DNA of 64,000 bases from Psychrobacter fozii. GTDB taxonomy: Bacteria > Pseudomonadota > Gammaproteobacteria > Pseudomonadales > Moraxellaceae. How positions within the stretch are numbered: position 1 is the first letter of the stretch; the number at the start of each line of letters is the position of its first letter. Below are positions 44,857-53,369 of this stretch, one piece after another. The translations under genes and the position numbers were made by a program. The DNA lies in contig NZ_QJSU01000003.1 in the NCBI RefSeq assembly GCF_003217155.1, forward strand, positions 248,001 to 312,000, written 5' to 3'. The notes below the pieces were generated by a model. It was not told the DNA's origin and did not search any database. It worked only from the letters and a program-made list of their open reading frames with translations.

Positions 44857-47520
44857 TTAGATTAATGCTTGTTGATAGACAGTCTGCAGCCCACTAAAAT
44901 TGGCTGCTTGTTGTAAGTGCTCTAGAGTGGTGAGCTTCATTGAATTTTTGAAATCACGCAAGGGTACGTTATCAATCTTATCTTTTATGGTTAGGGGCTT
45001 GCCTAGCTTAAATAAGTAGTATAATTTCGTATCATTAGCGCTCTTACCAGCTTGTTCAGCAGTTATCACGCTTCTAGGGACAAGAATAACACTCTCAATT
45101 GGCCATAATTTGCTTATTTGTTTACTCGTTGGCTGAGCATCATTGGTCGTAGCAATGGCTAAATAGCGTATTTCATTGACGATATGTTGTTTGTATTTAT
45201 CTAAAAACGTAGTTTGGGGTAAGTGATACCACTGAGCGGTACTGTGTTCAAAACCATCAATATACTCTTTATGACGTCCTGCTTTTGGCGCTAGTGCAAT
45301 GGTCAAGGTCAAATCTGGATAGAGTATTTGCTCCATACCTGAATATGGTATGCGTGCGGCTTCTTGCAAATACAAACGCTCTTCGAGCTGATGATTATGC
45401 TTAGTAACTTTATCAACTTGATAGTTATTAGCTTGATAAGCGACAGCCTTGCTGTTCACCTCGTTCTTTCTTAACTTATTATTTGTCAACTCGATAGTGG
45501 TTGATTGGGTATTATTAGATTGAGGTCTGATGCCTGTACCAATCTGTTGGCGAAGAAAATCTAATAGCCAATAATGTCCATTGCTGATTTTTGAGTCCGG
45601 CTGTAGGGGGCTTGGTAATAGAGCAAATGCACCGATACTGACTTCGTCAATAGAGTTGAGATAAGGGTTATTGGTATTTACTTGATCAAAATAACCTGGA
45701 TATAGAGCAAAAGCGCCAAATATTGGACGGCTTTTTTGCGTTCTAGCTGTTTCTTTATTGGTGATTTCTTCATTAAGAGCGTTTTTATCTCGTTCAATAC
45801 GAATCAGCGCATCACGATAACGATGCATTTGATTAATCGCATCATCCGGCACAAAATCCATAGTATCAATATTTTGTTCAGGGTCATCATAGCGACTTTT
45901 AAGTGTCTTAATACGGTATTTGGCATCGAATAACCAAATAAAGCGTTTGTTGTTTGGCAGGATAACTTCTAAGACAATATCAGGCTTTTGGCTAACCGAG
46001 TAAGTCCGAATGTTTTTGGTGGTTTTATTAAATGGTGGTTCGTGTGCTAGCCTTGCTGTAATACCATCATTACGTTCAAACTCAAATGCTCCAGCGAAGC
46101 CATCTTGGAGCTGATATTCAAAAAAGTCTTTAAGCTTTAACGTTTGCTTGTTAGCCGATAGCTCTTTAAAGCCCAACTCATCTATCAAGATGTTTCTGAG
46201 GGTCAAAAAGCACCAAACTTCATAAATTTCTGCGACAGACTTCATAGAGATGCTAGATTGGTTGTCAAAGACATCTAGGTAAAGCTTTAACTCTTGCCAA
46301 ATGCGATATACGGAGCTGTAGCCGACTTTCTGCTGCAATACCAATGATTCACGGTTGCGACCATTATAATCACCCACATCGGTCATGAAGCTTTGTTTCA
46401 ACGTTTTTTGTAGTGGCTGTTGCCATTGATGCAGCTCATCTAAGAATGTATCAGATAGCCGTTGCTTATCTGGCGCTGCATTGCTTTGCCTAAGTTTATA
46501 TTCAAAGTCAGCCAGTCGTTTCTTAGCGGTAGAGACCACCATTTTAATAAAGCGGTTCTCTGGAGTATCGACACTTAGCTGCTTTTTGGTGACCTGATAA
46601 CGCTGCTCATGTAGACCATTTGCAAAGTCCTCTTTTATTTTTGCACCCAGTCGCGCAGGGACCTTACCTTTTAGCCGTGTTGCTTTGTTATAAGAGGTAT
46701 GAGCCTGCAATCGGCTATGCGGTGTTTGATTAATGACTTTTAGCGCATGGGTCAGTTGGTTGCGTAAATGACTAAAGTTAGCGAGCCAAAGGAGGGGGAA
46801 CTGATGGCGTTGTTTGGTTTGTGCACTGTTCTGTTCGGTTTTTTCGACTAGACTAAAGCGCCATAGCGGAAATACGGTATCAATCGCTTGATACATCGCT
46901 GGCAAGTCATCGTGTAGACTCATCTTGGTGGGCAGTACTTCAAAAGCGATGTTGCTTTTATAGGTTTGGTTTGATTTGACGTAATTGAGTGGCAGGCGCA
47001 GCCAACCAACATCATTTGCGGTATTGATAGTGCCTGTCAGATGCGCAGGCATTCGAGAGCGAGACTGGCTAAACCGGAAGTTTTCATTAATTAAATGGCT
47101 ACGATGGGTTAGATAAGCTTGCTCAACGTCACTAATATTATTGATACTGTCCGTAGCTTGGCTTCCAATTGCTTGATTAGACTCATCTACGCCAGTTTCA
47201 TTAAGGCGTTTATTATTCAAAAAAATCCATTCAAAGTGGTATTGGATATTTTCAAAGAAAATAAAATCACCCAACTCAAGCGCTTCTACCAATCCAGAAT
47301 GAGTGACGATGCCTTTTATCTCTATGGGCTGATCCATAAAGGTAGCTTCAGTAATGGCTAAGGGCGGAGAGAAACGTATCATAGGCTGCCCAGCGCTGTG
47401 ATGGCTGATGGCCTGACGCTTAGCTAAGGTCGCTTCATAAGTCGCTTGGCGTTTGCTGACATCGTTACACCAAATCGACAGCTCAAAATCAGCGGTTTGT
47501 ATCCTTAATAGATCTGGCAT
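44857..47520 (-). CDS. McrC-like nuclease subunit: DUF2357 with PD-(D/E)XK domain
   Basis: 887 residues. The first ~450 residues are a DUF2357-like arm region with mixed helices, and the PD-(D/E)XK nuclease core is seen as QKPDIVLEVI (~residue 512) followed by WLFDAKYRIK (~residue 530), the D-x-K of the active site. The C-terminal ~300 residues have no motif I recognise. ATG 47520 has GGAG five bases ahead; the GTG at 47526 does not. It follows the McrB-like gene after 31 bases, so it should be its nuclease partner. Confidence 0.75.
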   Translation of the reverse strand: MPDLLRIQTADFELSIWCNDVSKRQATYEATLAKRQAISHHSAGQPMIRFSPPLAITEATFMDQPIEIKGIVTHSGLVEALELGDFIFFENIQYHFEWIFLNNKRLNETGVDESNQAIGSQATDSINNISDVEQAYLTHRSHLINENFRFSQSRSRMPAHLTGTINTANDVGWLRLPLNYVKSNQTYKSNIAFEVLPTKMSLHDDLPAMYQAIDTVFPLWRFSLVEKTEQNSAQTKQRHQFPLLWLANFSHLRNQLTHALKVINQTPHSRLQAHTSYNKATRLKGKVPARLGAKIKEDFANGLHEQRYQVTKKQLSVDTPENRFIKMVVSTAKKRLADFEYKLRQSNAAPDKQRLSDTFLDELHQWQQPLQKTLKQSFMTDVGDYNGRNRESLVLQQKVGYSSVYRIWQELKLYLDVFDNQSSISMKSVAEIYEVWCFLTLRNILIDELGFKELSANKQTLKLKDFFEYQLQDGFAGAFEFERNDGITARLAHEPPFNKTTKNIRTYSVSQKPDIVLEVILPNNKRFIWLFDAKYRIKTLKSRYDDPEQNIDTMDFVPDDAINQMHRYRDALIRIERDKNALNEEITNKETARTQKSRPIFGAFALYPGYFDQVNTNNPYLNSIDEVSIGAFALLPSPLQPDSKISNGHYWLLDFLRQQIGTGIRPQSNNTQSTTIELTNNKLRKNEVNSKAVAYQANNYQVDKVTKHNHQLEERLYLQEAARIPYSGMEQILYPDLTLTIALAPKAGRHKEYIDGFEHSTAQWYHLPQTTFLDKYKQHIVNEIRYLAIATTNDAQPTSKQISKLWPIESVILVPRSVITAEQAGKSANDTKLYYLFKLGKPLTIKDKIDNVPLRDFKNSMKLTTLEHLQQAANFSGLQTVYQQALI

Positions 47521-47551
47521 TACCACTCCATTCGTTCAGCTATGTCTATTT

Positions 47552-49504
47552 TTAAGGCCAAAAACTGGTGAAACCTGAACGCTCTAGACGCTGCTGCATC
47601 CAAGCCAATTTAGCCTTGCTACGACAAGCAATATTCAACGCATTACCTTCTTTATTTTTGCGGTATAAGTCAGGACGCTGTTTATTCGTATCATTCGTGG
47701 TAGACCAAATATCAGATAGCGCTTGCTGTAAGATAACGGCTAATTCTGTGAGTAATGATTGCTCATTGCTGCTAATGGCTTTATTGATAATTGCTAACTT
47801 GTCGTAATCGCCCTCAATACGCGGCAATACCTTGCACATTAAAAAGTCATCCCAAACCGCTTGTAGCTGTCGCTCATCTGTAGGTTGGGTGCTAATAACA
47901 GCTAGTAGTAGCTCGTTGAGCGCTCTAAAAGCCAGTTTAAATGGGGTATTATCCAATACTTTATTGATTGATTTTAGAAAATTAATGCTCTTACTGCCAT
48001 CACTATCTATATCTATTGCTGATAAGTTCTCAATAGTGGCTTGAGAGTCAATAGGGTAGCTCAAGGCGTTATGAGTGACCGTCGGTTCAAAGAAGTCATC
48101 AAATTCATTGGGAAAAAAATCGCCAAAGTCAAAACTCAAAGCACGATCGATAACTTTACGTGAGAAGCCATGGGTAGTTTCATCCATGTTCACCGTACCA
48201 GCGACGACTAAGTTAAAAGGCAGGCTTAAACCATGCTTGCAGAATAACTCCCACTCTCTGTCGTATTTACCATCTGCAAAACCTAACGCATTACGCAACT
48301 CGTTTTTATTTTTGTCTTTTAGCTGTCCAATAGTTGCTGACTTCAAAAGCGGATCACAGCGATAATCAAAACTTTCATTATCATGCCATTGCCACTCACG
48401 AGTTTCTAAAATGGATAGATAATCAGCAAAGTATTGCTCGACAGGGGCCAAGTTCATTTCATCCAAACATAGCCAATAAGGTCGCACTTTATTAAGCTCG
48501 TCTTTATTTCCCGTTACGGTGAGGGGACAGTCGTCATCAACTGTTAGCTCAAGCTTTGCATCAATAATTTCTCGCCAGGCTTTGGCAATGAATTGCAGCA
48601 CATCAGTGGTGATGTATTCGGCGTTACCATCTCCACCCAAGCGTGATATATAACCAAGTATGTCACTAGGTTCATGCCAGTCAGGACGTACGGAAGTGAG
48701 GCAGTAGGTATCGCTAAGGCTACCTGTGGCTTTGGCTTGCTCACGGACAAAACGAGTTTTACCAGTACCAGAGATACCAGCTAACAGTAGGAAAGGTTTT
48801 GATAGGGGAGTTATATCATCAGGAAGAGATTTTTTCATAACAGCGCTGGCATTAAGTTGCGTCTGTAGTTTTGGCTGCGAGTCAAAATCAGTTGTTTTTA
48901 ACTCTTTATAAATTGGTTGTATTTGCTTATAAATATTTAAAAGTTCTAAAAAGTCATTTTTAAGTTGAGTACTATTTAGGTCTGTACTTATATCATAATA
49001 TTTTGCAACTATATTATATGTTTCATACGACTTACCTAAGGCTGTGTCCGCATATAAATCTATTTTTTTCTGCCCCCAAACATTAAGCTTTGGCAACTGA
49101 GTAAGGAGATATTGTTTAATCGACTCAGCTCTACGTTCTGCTTTGGCTTTTCCTAACTCTTTGGTAGGTATTGTTGTTCCTTGATTTAATGACAAATAAA
49201 AACCTGAACCATCTGCTCTAAATAAATAAACTGGATAAATACCATCTTGGGTGCTGGTTGTGATTTCAGGATTAAGTATTGATATCCAAGGAATATTTGC
49301 CCAGTTCCCAGCTCCAGCGCTGGCATTTATCCCATAAGTTTTATCAAACTTTTTAACAATAGTTGCTATTTCTTCTTTTAAGTCGTTTCTCAAAAAATTG
49401 GCGGTAGGGTGACTTGTAAAAGGCTCTTTAGTTGCTTGAACCCAATTAGAAGTAAATTCTATTAATTTTTCTGCGAGGTTCATATCAGTCATTAACTCAT
49501 TCAT
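47552..49504 (-). CDS. McrB-like AAA+ ATPase/GTPase with MrcB N-terminal domain
   Basis: 650 residues. The N-terminal ~170 residues match the MrcB_N/DUF3578 domain (WANIPWISILNPEITTSTQDG, YPVYLFRADGSGFYLSLNQG), a DNA-recognition module of Mcr-type systems. The AAA+ domain has Walker A LAGISGTGKTRFV (~residue 243), Walker B YWLCLDEMNLAPVEQYFADY and the McrB signature GTVNMDETTHGFSRKVIDRA. Family members translocate on modified DNA and drive the paired nuclease. The pair therefore looks like a type IV restriction system; the target modification is unknown. Confidence 0.83.
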   Translation of the reverse strand: MNELMTDMNLAEKLIEFTSNWVQATKEPFTSHPTANFLRNDLKEEIATIVKKFDKTYGINASAGAGNWANIPWISILNPEITTSTQDGIYPVYLFRADGSGFYLSLNQGTTIPTKELGKAKAERRAESIKQYLLTQLPKLNVWGQKKIDLYADTALGKSYETYNIVAKYYDISTDLNSTQLKNDFLELLNIYKQIQPIYKELKTTDFDSQPKLQTQLNASAVMKKSLPDDITPLSKPFLLLAGISGTGKTRFVREQAKATGSLSDTYCLTSVRPDWHEPSDILGYISRLGGDGNAEYITTDVLQFIAKAWREIIDAKLELTVDDDCPLTVTGNKDELNKVRPYWLCLDEMNLAPVEQYFADYLSILETREWQWHDNESFDYRCDPLLKSATIGQLKDKNKNELRNALGFADGKYDREWELFCKHGLSLPFNLVVAGTVNMDETTHGFSRKVIDRALSFDFGDFFPNEFDDFFEPTVTHNALSYPIDSQATIENLSAIDIDSDGSKSINFLKSINKVLDNTPFKLAFRALNELLLAVISTQPTDERQLQAVWDDFLMCKVLPRIEGDYDKLAIINKAISSNEQSLLTELAVILQQALSDIWSTTNDTNKQRPDLYRKNKEGNALNIACRSKAKLAWMQQRLERSGFTSFWP

Positions 49505-49680
49505 CCAAAATTCAACAAATTATTAGCTCAAGTTTATGCGCCAGTCTACACAATACGTATGGATTAGGCTAGATGAGGGAAGAGAAGGTATATTATAAAG
49601 AGAAGCGTAAAAACAACTACTATAAGCGACATTAACTGTCGTATTATATCAACATCCATCTATACAGACAGTATCACCCT

Positions 49681-49689
49681 TGCTACTAT
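49681..49689 (+). promoter_or_regulatory. Extended -10 promoter of the first leader RNA
   Basis: TGCTACTAT gives TGN plus a five-of-six -10 match. Predicted start is at about 49696, immediately at the CATCGTG arm of the leader. The second leader has TGCTATCAT at 54530-54538 in a similar place. Confidence 0.5.
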
Positions 49690-49696
49690 ATAAGCA

Positions 49697-49846
49697 CATC
49701 GTGGGTTTAACGCTACTTCCAGCACGATGAAAAACAACCACTGGTAAAACGCACAACACCTTATTACTCTGCAACTTTCAGCAAAGTAACTGTGCTTTTA
49801 CCTTTATCGGCACAGTTAAATACGCCAGAGTATAAGGACACCTCCC
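49697..49846 (+). ncRNA. Structured leader RNA, copy 1 (undescribed candidate)
   Basis: Blocks in order: CATCGTGGGTTTAAC (49697-49711), CTTCCAGCACGATG (49716-49729), CTGGTAAAACGCAC (49741-49754). CATCGTG (49697-49703) pairs with CACGATG (49723-49729). A second stem pairs TTATTACTCTG (49761-49771) with CAGAGTATAA (49826-49835), next to the AAGGA ribosome binding site, and encloses AACTGTGC/GCACAGTT (49788-49795/49810-49817). All three blocks recur at 54551-54656 and the stem recurs with a compensatory change. Likely a regulatory leader. Confidence 0.6.
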
Positions 49847-50449
49847 ATGACTCATTCTAGTCAGTATACAAACACATTGCAGGCTTTAATCCTACAGCGC
49901 ATTGACCAAAAAAACTTATCATACGCTCAAATTGTCCAGTCTATGGGCTATCAGAAAATGGTTAAAACCCAAACTAAAGCTATAAAGCGTCTAGAGCATG
50001 TCTTATCGTCGACAGAGTTAGGGCTAACCAAAACCGATTATGATTTTAAATACTCATCCACTGAGTTTGTTTACGCGCTCTGCCGCGTATTGGATATTGA
50101 AAAAAGTGACTATTTGGCACACGTACAACAGTTGGAGCGGTACGCTCACAAGGTGCTCAGTGCTACTACGCCCATCGTCCATGCGGATGTGATTTTTAGT
50201 GATGATTTCCACCCTTCGTTTATGAGTATGATGGCGGTTTCTAAGTTTACGAGAATAGGGTTGGACGATAAGGTGCGCCTACTTGATAGTTGCCAACAGC
50301 GACAAGTGATTGACCAGTTGATTAGAGCGCATTATATGACTATGACAGGAAACATCCCATTTGATGGGATTATCAATGGCTATCGAGTGTCGTTTAACAA
50401 TGATGATGGTCAGCAGGAGTATTTTTATATTCCTGCTGATTTTTCTTAG
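49847..50449 (+). CDS. Unrecognised HTH-like protein, paralogue of 54763-55395
   Basis: 200 residues, soluble, no signal. The N-terminal ~80 residues look like a lambda-repressor-like helix-turn-helix (LSYAQIVQSMG then KTQTKAIKRLEHVLSS, followed by SSTEFVYALCRVLDI). The C-terminal half has an alpha/beta stretch with VSKFTRIGLDD and ends in HYMTMTGNIPFDGIINGY. All these blocks recur in the second copy. AAGGA precedes the ATG by eight bases and abuts the leader stem. I do not recognise the family. It is divergent from the McrBC-like module. Confidence 0.7.
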   Translation: MTHSSQYTNTLQALILQRIDQKNLSYAQIVQSMGYQKMVKTQTKAIKRLEHVLSSTELGLTKTDYDFKYSSTEFVYALCRVLDIEKSDYLAHVQQLERYAHKVLSATTPIVHADVIFSDDFHPSFMSMMAVSKFTRIGLDDKVRLLDSCQQRQVIDQLIRAHYMTMTGNIPFDGIINGYRVSFNNDDGQQEYFYIPADFS

Positions 50450-50996
50450 CGGCTCTCACGGTAGACAAGTATAAGCTCAGAGTATGGTGAGTAACTGTTA
50501 AGCGAAGCTAGGCGACATCAGTTGTCGCAAACGATAGCAAAACCCTTTATTTTTAGATAGGTTTATATTATAGTTATTGAGTCAGGCAAAAATAACAGGG
50601 CAAACAGTTAACCCTCGGGGCGCAACGCTTCACTTCTTAACTGAGCTGTCTTTAACACACTATTTTAGTTATGTTATTTTCGTTAAATTCTATGCTTCTT
50701 CGCCTGTATAAACTCTACAAACCATCATTGTTAATACACAAAAAACCGAACCGTAAAAATGCCCGTTGATATGCTAATGCTATTGGCAATACGACAATGA
50801 AAAACTGTGGCTAAAAACCAATTAAAACTAAAAACTACTGCCCAACCAAATCGACTAATTTACTTAAATTTATAGATAATGACGTCATCTAGACAATGGC
50901 GAATAGACTCGGCTGGCTTAAAATTGGTATTCAGAATAAAGCAAAAATGAAAAGCTGCAGCTAAACAATCGAAATCAAAATAATAAGGACATGACA
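50450..50996. other. ~550-base spacer, AT-rich, with a 20-base repeat pair
   Basis: No gene seen. AATGAAAARCTGYRGCTAAA-like 20-mers occur at 50796-50815 and 50946-50965, exactly 150 bases apart; the second contains the palindrome AGCTGCAGCT and lies just before the next gene. Confidence 0.55.
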
Positions 50997-51911
50997 ATGA
51001 CCAAGTTAACGTATCAATTTGAGCAAAAACGTATAGATAGTTTTAAGTGGTCGGGTGGATCAAAGCTATCTGGCATAACGGCGCTGGCAAATGATGAGAA
51101 AGGCCGAATACGAAAACAGCCATTGTTTTACCTCGAAACGGTTTCTATAGACAGTTATGAAGATGACATTTACTTTGTAAACAATACTGATGAGACGCTC
51201 AGATGGGTAGCGCCGTTTAAACCGTATCGAAACATAGAGGAAGCAAGGGCCACGTTGGGTGATGTCAGTGATGAAAATTTGAATAAAGTAAAGCTTTATA
51301 GTGATGACATGGATCGTTTATATACGAACGTACTACCCAATCAGGGGGTGCGGATTGGTAGTACTCATATCATGTATGACAGTGATGCGATGATGCAGTG
51401 GTGGATACATTTGCCTTATAAAGGGCTAGACACGCATTATGCCATTTGGCGTTTTAATGTGGTAGAAAAGGGTGTGATTAGTGGGACTTATCCATTGCTG
51501 TGGGAAGATTTTAGTAAGCCTTCACACATGGTCAGTGCTGATTGTTTGTTTGAGCGAGCTGATATGCCGATAGAGGTTAGCGTTTATGAGGAACGCTGTG
51601 AGGTGCTGGAGAGTCTTATTGGCTTATATGGTGTATCAAATGCCATATTCGTATTGGCCATTAATGATGTGCTGTATCGTTATTGTGTGGGCTGGAGCGC
51701 GCCCTATAGCGAGTCGGATATACAGGCAAAAGAGATTGCGATAAAGTTAGAAGCATTAAAGCCAAAAGATACTGAAGCAGTGAAAAATATTATCCAAGCT
51801 GTTTACTATTTTTGGTTTGGCAAAGGTTTTGCAAAAAATATCTCAATGCAAGCTTGTGGGGAGATTTTAAGCTTTTACCAAGCGCAGATTGCCAATCAAA
51901 GCGCACTCTAA
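50997..51911 (+). CDS. Unknown protein, operon with a small esterase
   Basis: 304 residues, soluble, Trp- and Tyr-rich (SFKWSGGSKLSG, MMQWWIHLPYKG, TLRWVAPFKPYR). No signal peptide, membrane helix or motif I recognise. ATG 50997 lies seven bases after AAGGA and is preferred over 50991. The esterase gene starts 55 bases after its stop. Its place next to the McrBC-like module makes it accessory-region cargo, but there is no evidence for a defence role. Confidence 0.6.
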   Translation: MTKLTYQFEQKRIDSFKWSGGSKLSGITALANDEKGRIRKQPLFYLETVSIDSYEDDIYFVNNTDETLRWVAPFKPYRNIEEARATLGDVSDENLNKVKLYSDDMDRLYTNVLPNQGVRIGSTHIMYDSDAMMQWWIHLPYKGLDTHYAIWRFNVVEKGVISGTYPLLWEDFSKPSHMVSADCLFERADMPIEVSVYEERCEVLESLIGLYGVSNAIFVLAINDVLYRYCVGWSAPYSESDIQAKEIAIKLEALKPKDTEAVKNIIQAVYYFWFGKGFAKNISMQACGEILSFYQAQIANQSAL

Positions 51912-51966
51912 ATCACAAATAAGCCAGTAGAATAAAACCAAACAATAATTAAAAAAGGATTGCCTT

Positions 51967-52551
51967 ATGATGTTTCCTATCGAAAATAATGACACATTTT
52001 TACTATTTTTTCACGGCCTTGATTCAAGTAATGAGACCAGTAAATACACCTGTATCACGCGTGAGCCAAAATACTGTCAAACGGTCAATTATCGAGAAAA
52101 TTTTGCAGAAATATTTGAGATCTACGATGCCTTAATCCGCGAAAAAATGACAGACTATCCTCGAGTGGTATTGGCAGGGCATTCGCTTGGTGGTTGGTTT
52201 GCCAATCATTTTGCTCATAAATATCACTTGCGGGCGCTATTGATTGCGCCTTGTATCTATCCTAGTGAAGTGTTGGCCGATCGTATTCCAGTAGTGGCTG
52301 ATATGAAGCTGTCGTTCCCCACATCTAACACTGAGATGGTGCGGGTCATGGTAGAAGTTGATGATGAAAGTCTCGATGTGGCAGTTGCTAGACGAACTTT
52401 AGTGGATTTACCTGAAAGCTGGGAAGTCGATTATTTCGAAGGAGGCCATCATCGTATCGCCCGTAGCAGTGATATCTGGTATCACTTAACTCATTTGTGC
52501 GAAGATCCCATCGTTTGGATGGATGAGGCGACGTATCATGGTGAAGACTGA
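51967..52551 (+). CDS. Alpha/beta-hydrolase, YqiA/UPF0227-like esterase
   Basis: 194 residues. FLLFFHGLDSSNETSKY (oxyanion-side HG), nucleophile elbow LAGHSLGGWFANHFA and the C-terminal catalytic His in YFEGGHHRI; the catalytic acid is probably the Asp of VDDESLDVA. Size and layout match small esterases of the YqiA group. AAAAGGATT precedes the ATG. Probably co-transcribed with the unknown gene before it. Confidence 0.82.
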   Translation: MMFPIENNDTFLLFFHGLDSSNETSKYTCITREPKYCQTVNYRENFAEIFEIYDALIREKMTDYPRVVLAGHSLGGWFANHFAHKYHLRALLIAPCIYPSEVLADRIPVVADMKLSFPTSNTEMVRVMVEVDDESLDVAVARRTLVDLPESWEVDYFEGGHHRIARSSDIWYHLTHLCEDPIVWMDEATYHGED

Positions 52552-52621
52552 TAGCGATGCGATGACAGTCAAAAAAAAATTAGAGCGGCTGATGGGTAAA
52601 TAAACCACTAAAAATAATTGA

Positions 52622-52650
52622 TTGACATTAAAGACGATCGGTCATAATAT
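52622..52650 (+). promoter_or_regulatory. Promoter with operator in the spacer, for the AcuR-like gene
   Basis: TTGACA (52622-52627), a 17-base spacer and TAATAT (52645-52650). The spacer contains AGACGATCGGTCA (52632-52644). The predicted start, about 52656-52657, coincides with the ATG at 52657, so the message would be leaderless. Confidence 0.7.
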
Positions 52651-52656
52651 CTATGC

Positions 52657-53289
52657 ATGACAATGACTAAGCCAAAAGCCCGACGAGGGCGTCCACCCAA
52701 TGTTGAACGAGAGTTTACGGATACCCGTGAAGCTCTGTTGAGATCTGGGATGGAGATGCTAACAGAGCAAGGTTTTGCGACTACTGGTATCAATGCCATA
52801 CTCAAACGTATCAATGTACCTAAGGGTTCCTTCTACAATTATTTCAAAAACAAAGAAGCATTTGGACAGGAAGTGTTGCAGCAGTACGCGTTATATTTCG
52901 CTCGTAAGCTAGATCATTGTTTTTTGAATGAGCAAGTGTCTCCTATGCAGCGTATTAGTGACTTTGTTGAAGATGCTAAGTCGGGCATGATTAAGCATGA
53001 ATTTCGGCGCGGCTGCTTAGTAGGCAACTTAGGTCAAGAGATTGTCGTGTTGCCTGACAGTTTTCGTTGTGAGTTAGAAAACATATTGCTTGATTGGCAG
53101 GAGCGTTTAGCGGCTTGCTTGCGTCTTGCAGTACAACAAGGACAAATACCTTCTAATAGTGATTGTGATGAGCTTGCTGCTTTCTTTTGGATTGGTTGGG
53201 AAGGTGCTGTTTTGCGTGCTAAGTTGACGCAAGATGTCAGTCCGTTAGATACTTTTTTCCGAGGATTTTCGGCAGGGGTACAGAAGTAA
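52657..53289 (+). CDS. TetR family regulator, AcuR-like
   Basis: 210 residues. The N-terminal part is basic (KPKARRGRPPNVEREF), then the helix-turn-helix: EALLRSGMEMLTEQGFATTGINAILKRINVPKGSFYNYFKNKEAF. The C-terminal half has GCLVGNLGQEIVVLPDSFR, as in the AcuR/YcdC-like group. No Shine-Dalgarno precedes ATG 52657 and the promoter start falls on it. Operators AGACGANNGGTCT lie in its own promoter and twice before the next gene, so it probably represses both. In Rhodobacter AcuR controls acuI. Confidence 0.88.
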   Translation: MTMTKPKARRGRPPNVEREFTDTREALLRSGMEMLTEQGFATTGINAILKRINVPKGSFYNYFKNKEAFGQEVLQQYALYFARKLDHCFLNEQVSPMQRISDFVEDAKSGMIKHEFRRGCLVGNLGQEIVVLPDSFRCELENILLDWQERLAACLRLAVQQGQIPSNSDCDELAAFFWIGWEGAVLRAKLTQDVSPLDTFFRGFSAGVQK

Positions 53290-53308
53290 TTTTTTTATCT
53301 ATATTTTT

Positions 53309-53321
53309 AGACGACCGGTCT
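53309..53321. promoter_or_regulatory. Operator 1 for the AcuR-like regulator
   Basis: AGACGACCGGTCT, within the longer palindrome TTTAGAC-5-GTCTAAA (53306-53324). Confidence 0.7.
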
Positions 53322-53342
53322 AAATTATTTTTACTCATTTAT

Positions 53343-53355
53343 AGACGATTGGTCT
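53343..53355. promoter_or_regulatory. Operator 2 for the AcuR-like regulator
   Basis: AGACGATTGGTCT, the same half-sites as operator 1, located 14 bases before the acuI ATG. Confidence 0.7.
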
Positions 53356-53369
53356 AAATAGGAGCTGTT

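Larger units (their letters stand above)
49505..49846. other. Spacer between mcrB-like gene and first HTH-like gene
   Basis: Contains an extended -10 (TGCTACTAT, 49681-49689) and a conserved structured leader (49697-49846, listed separately). The divergent McrB-like gene would use 49505-49680 for its promoter; no motif was recognised there. Confidence 0.6.

Noticed and set aside
49697..49760. tRNA-like or CRISPR-repeat interpretation of the CATCGTGGGTTTAAC block
   Set aside because: There is no full cloverleaf and no array of repeats with spacers; the two copies are single and each is tied to a downstream gene.
49697..50449. Type III toxin-antitoxin (ToxIN-like) system
   Set aside because: The leader has no tandem antitoxin repeats and the protein does not resemble ToxN, CptN or TenpN by sequence; kept only as a loose possibility.
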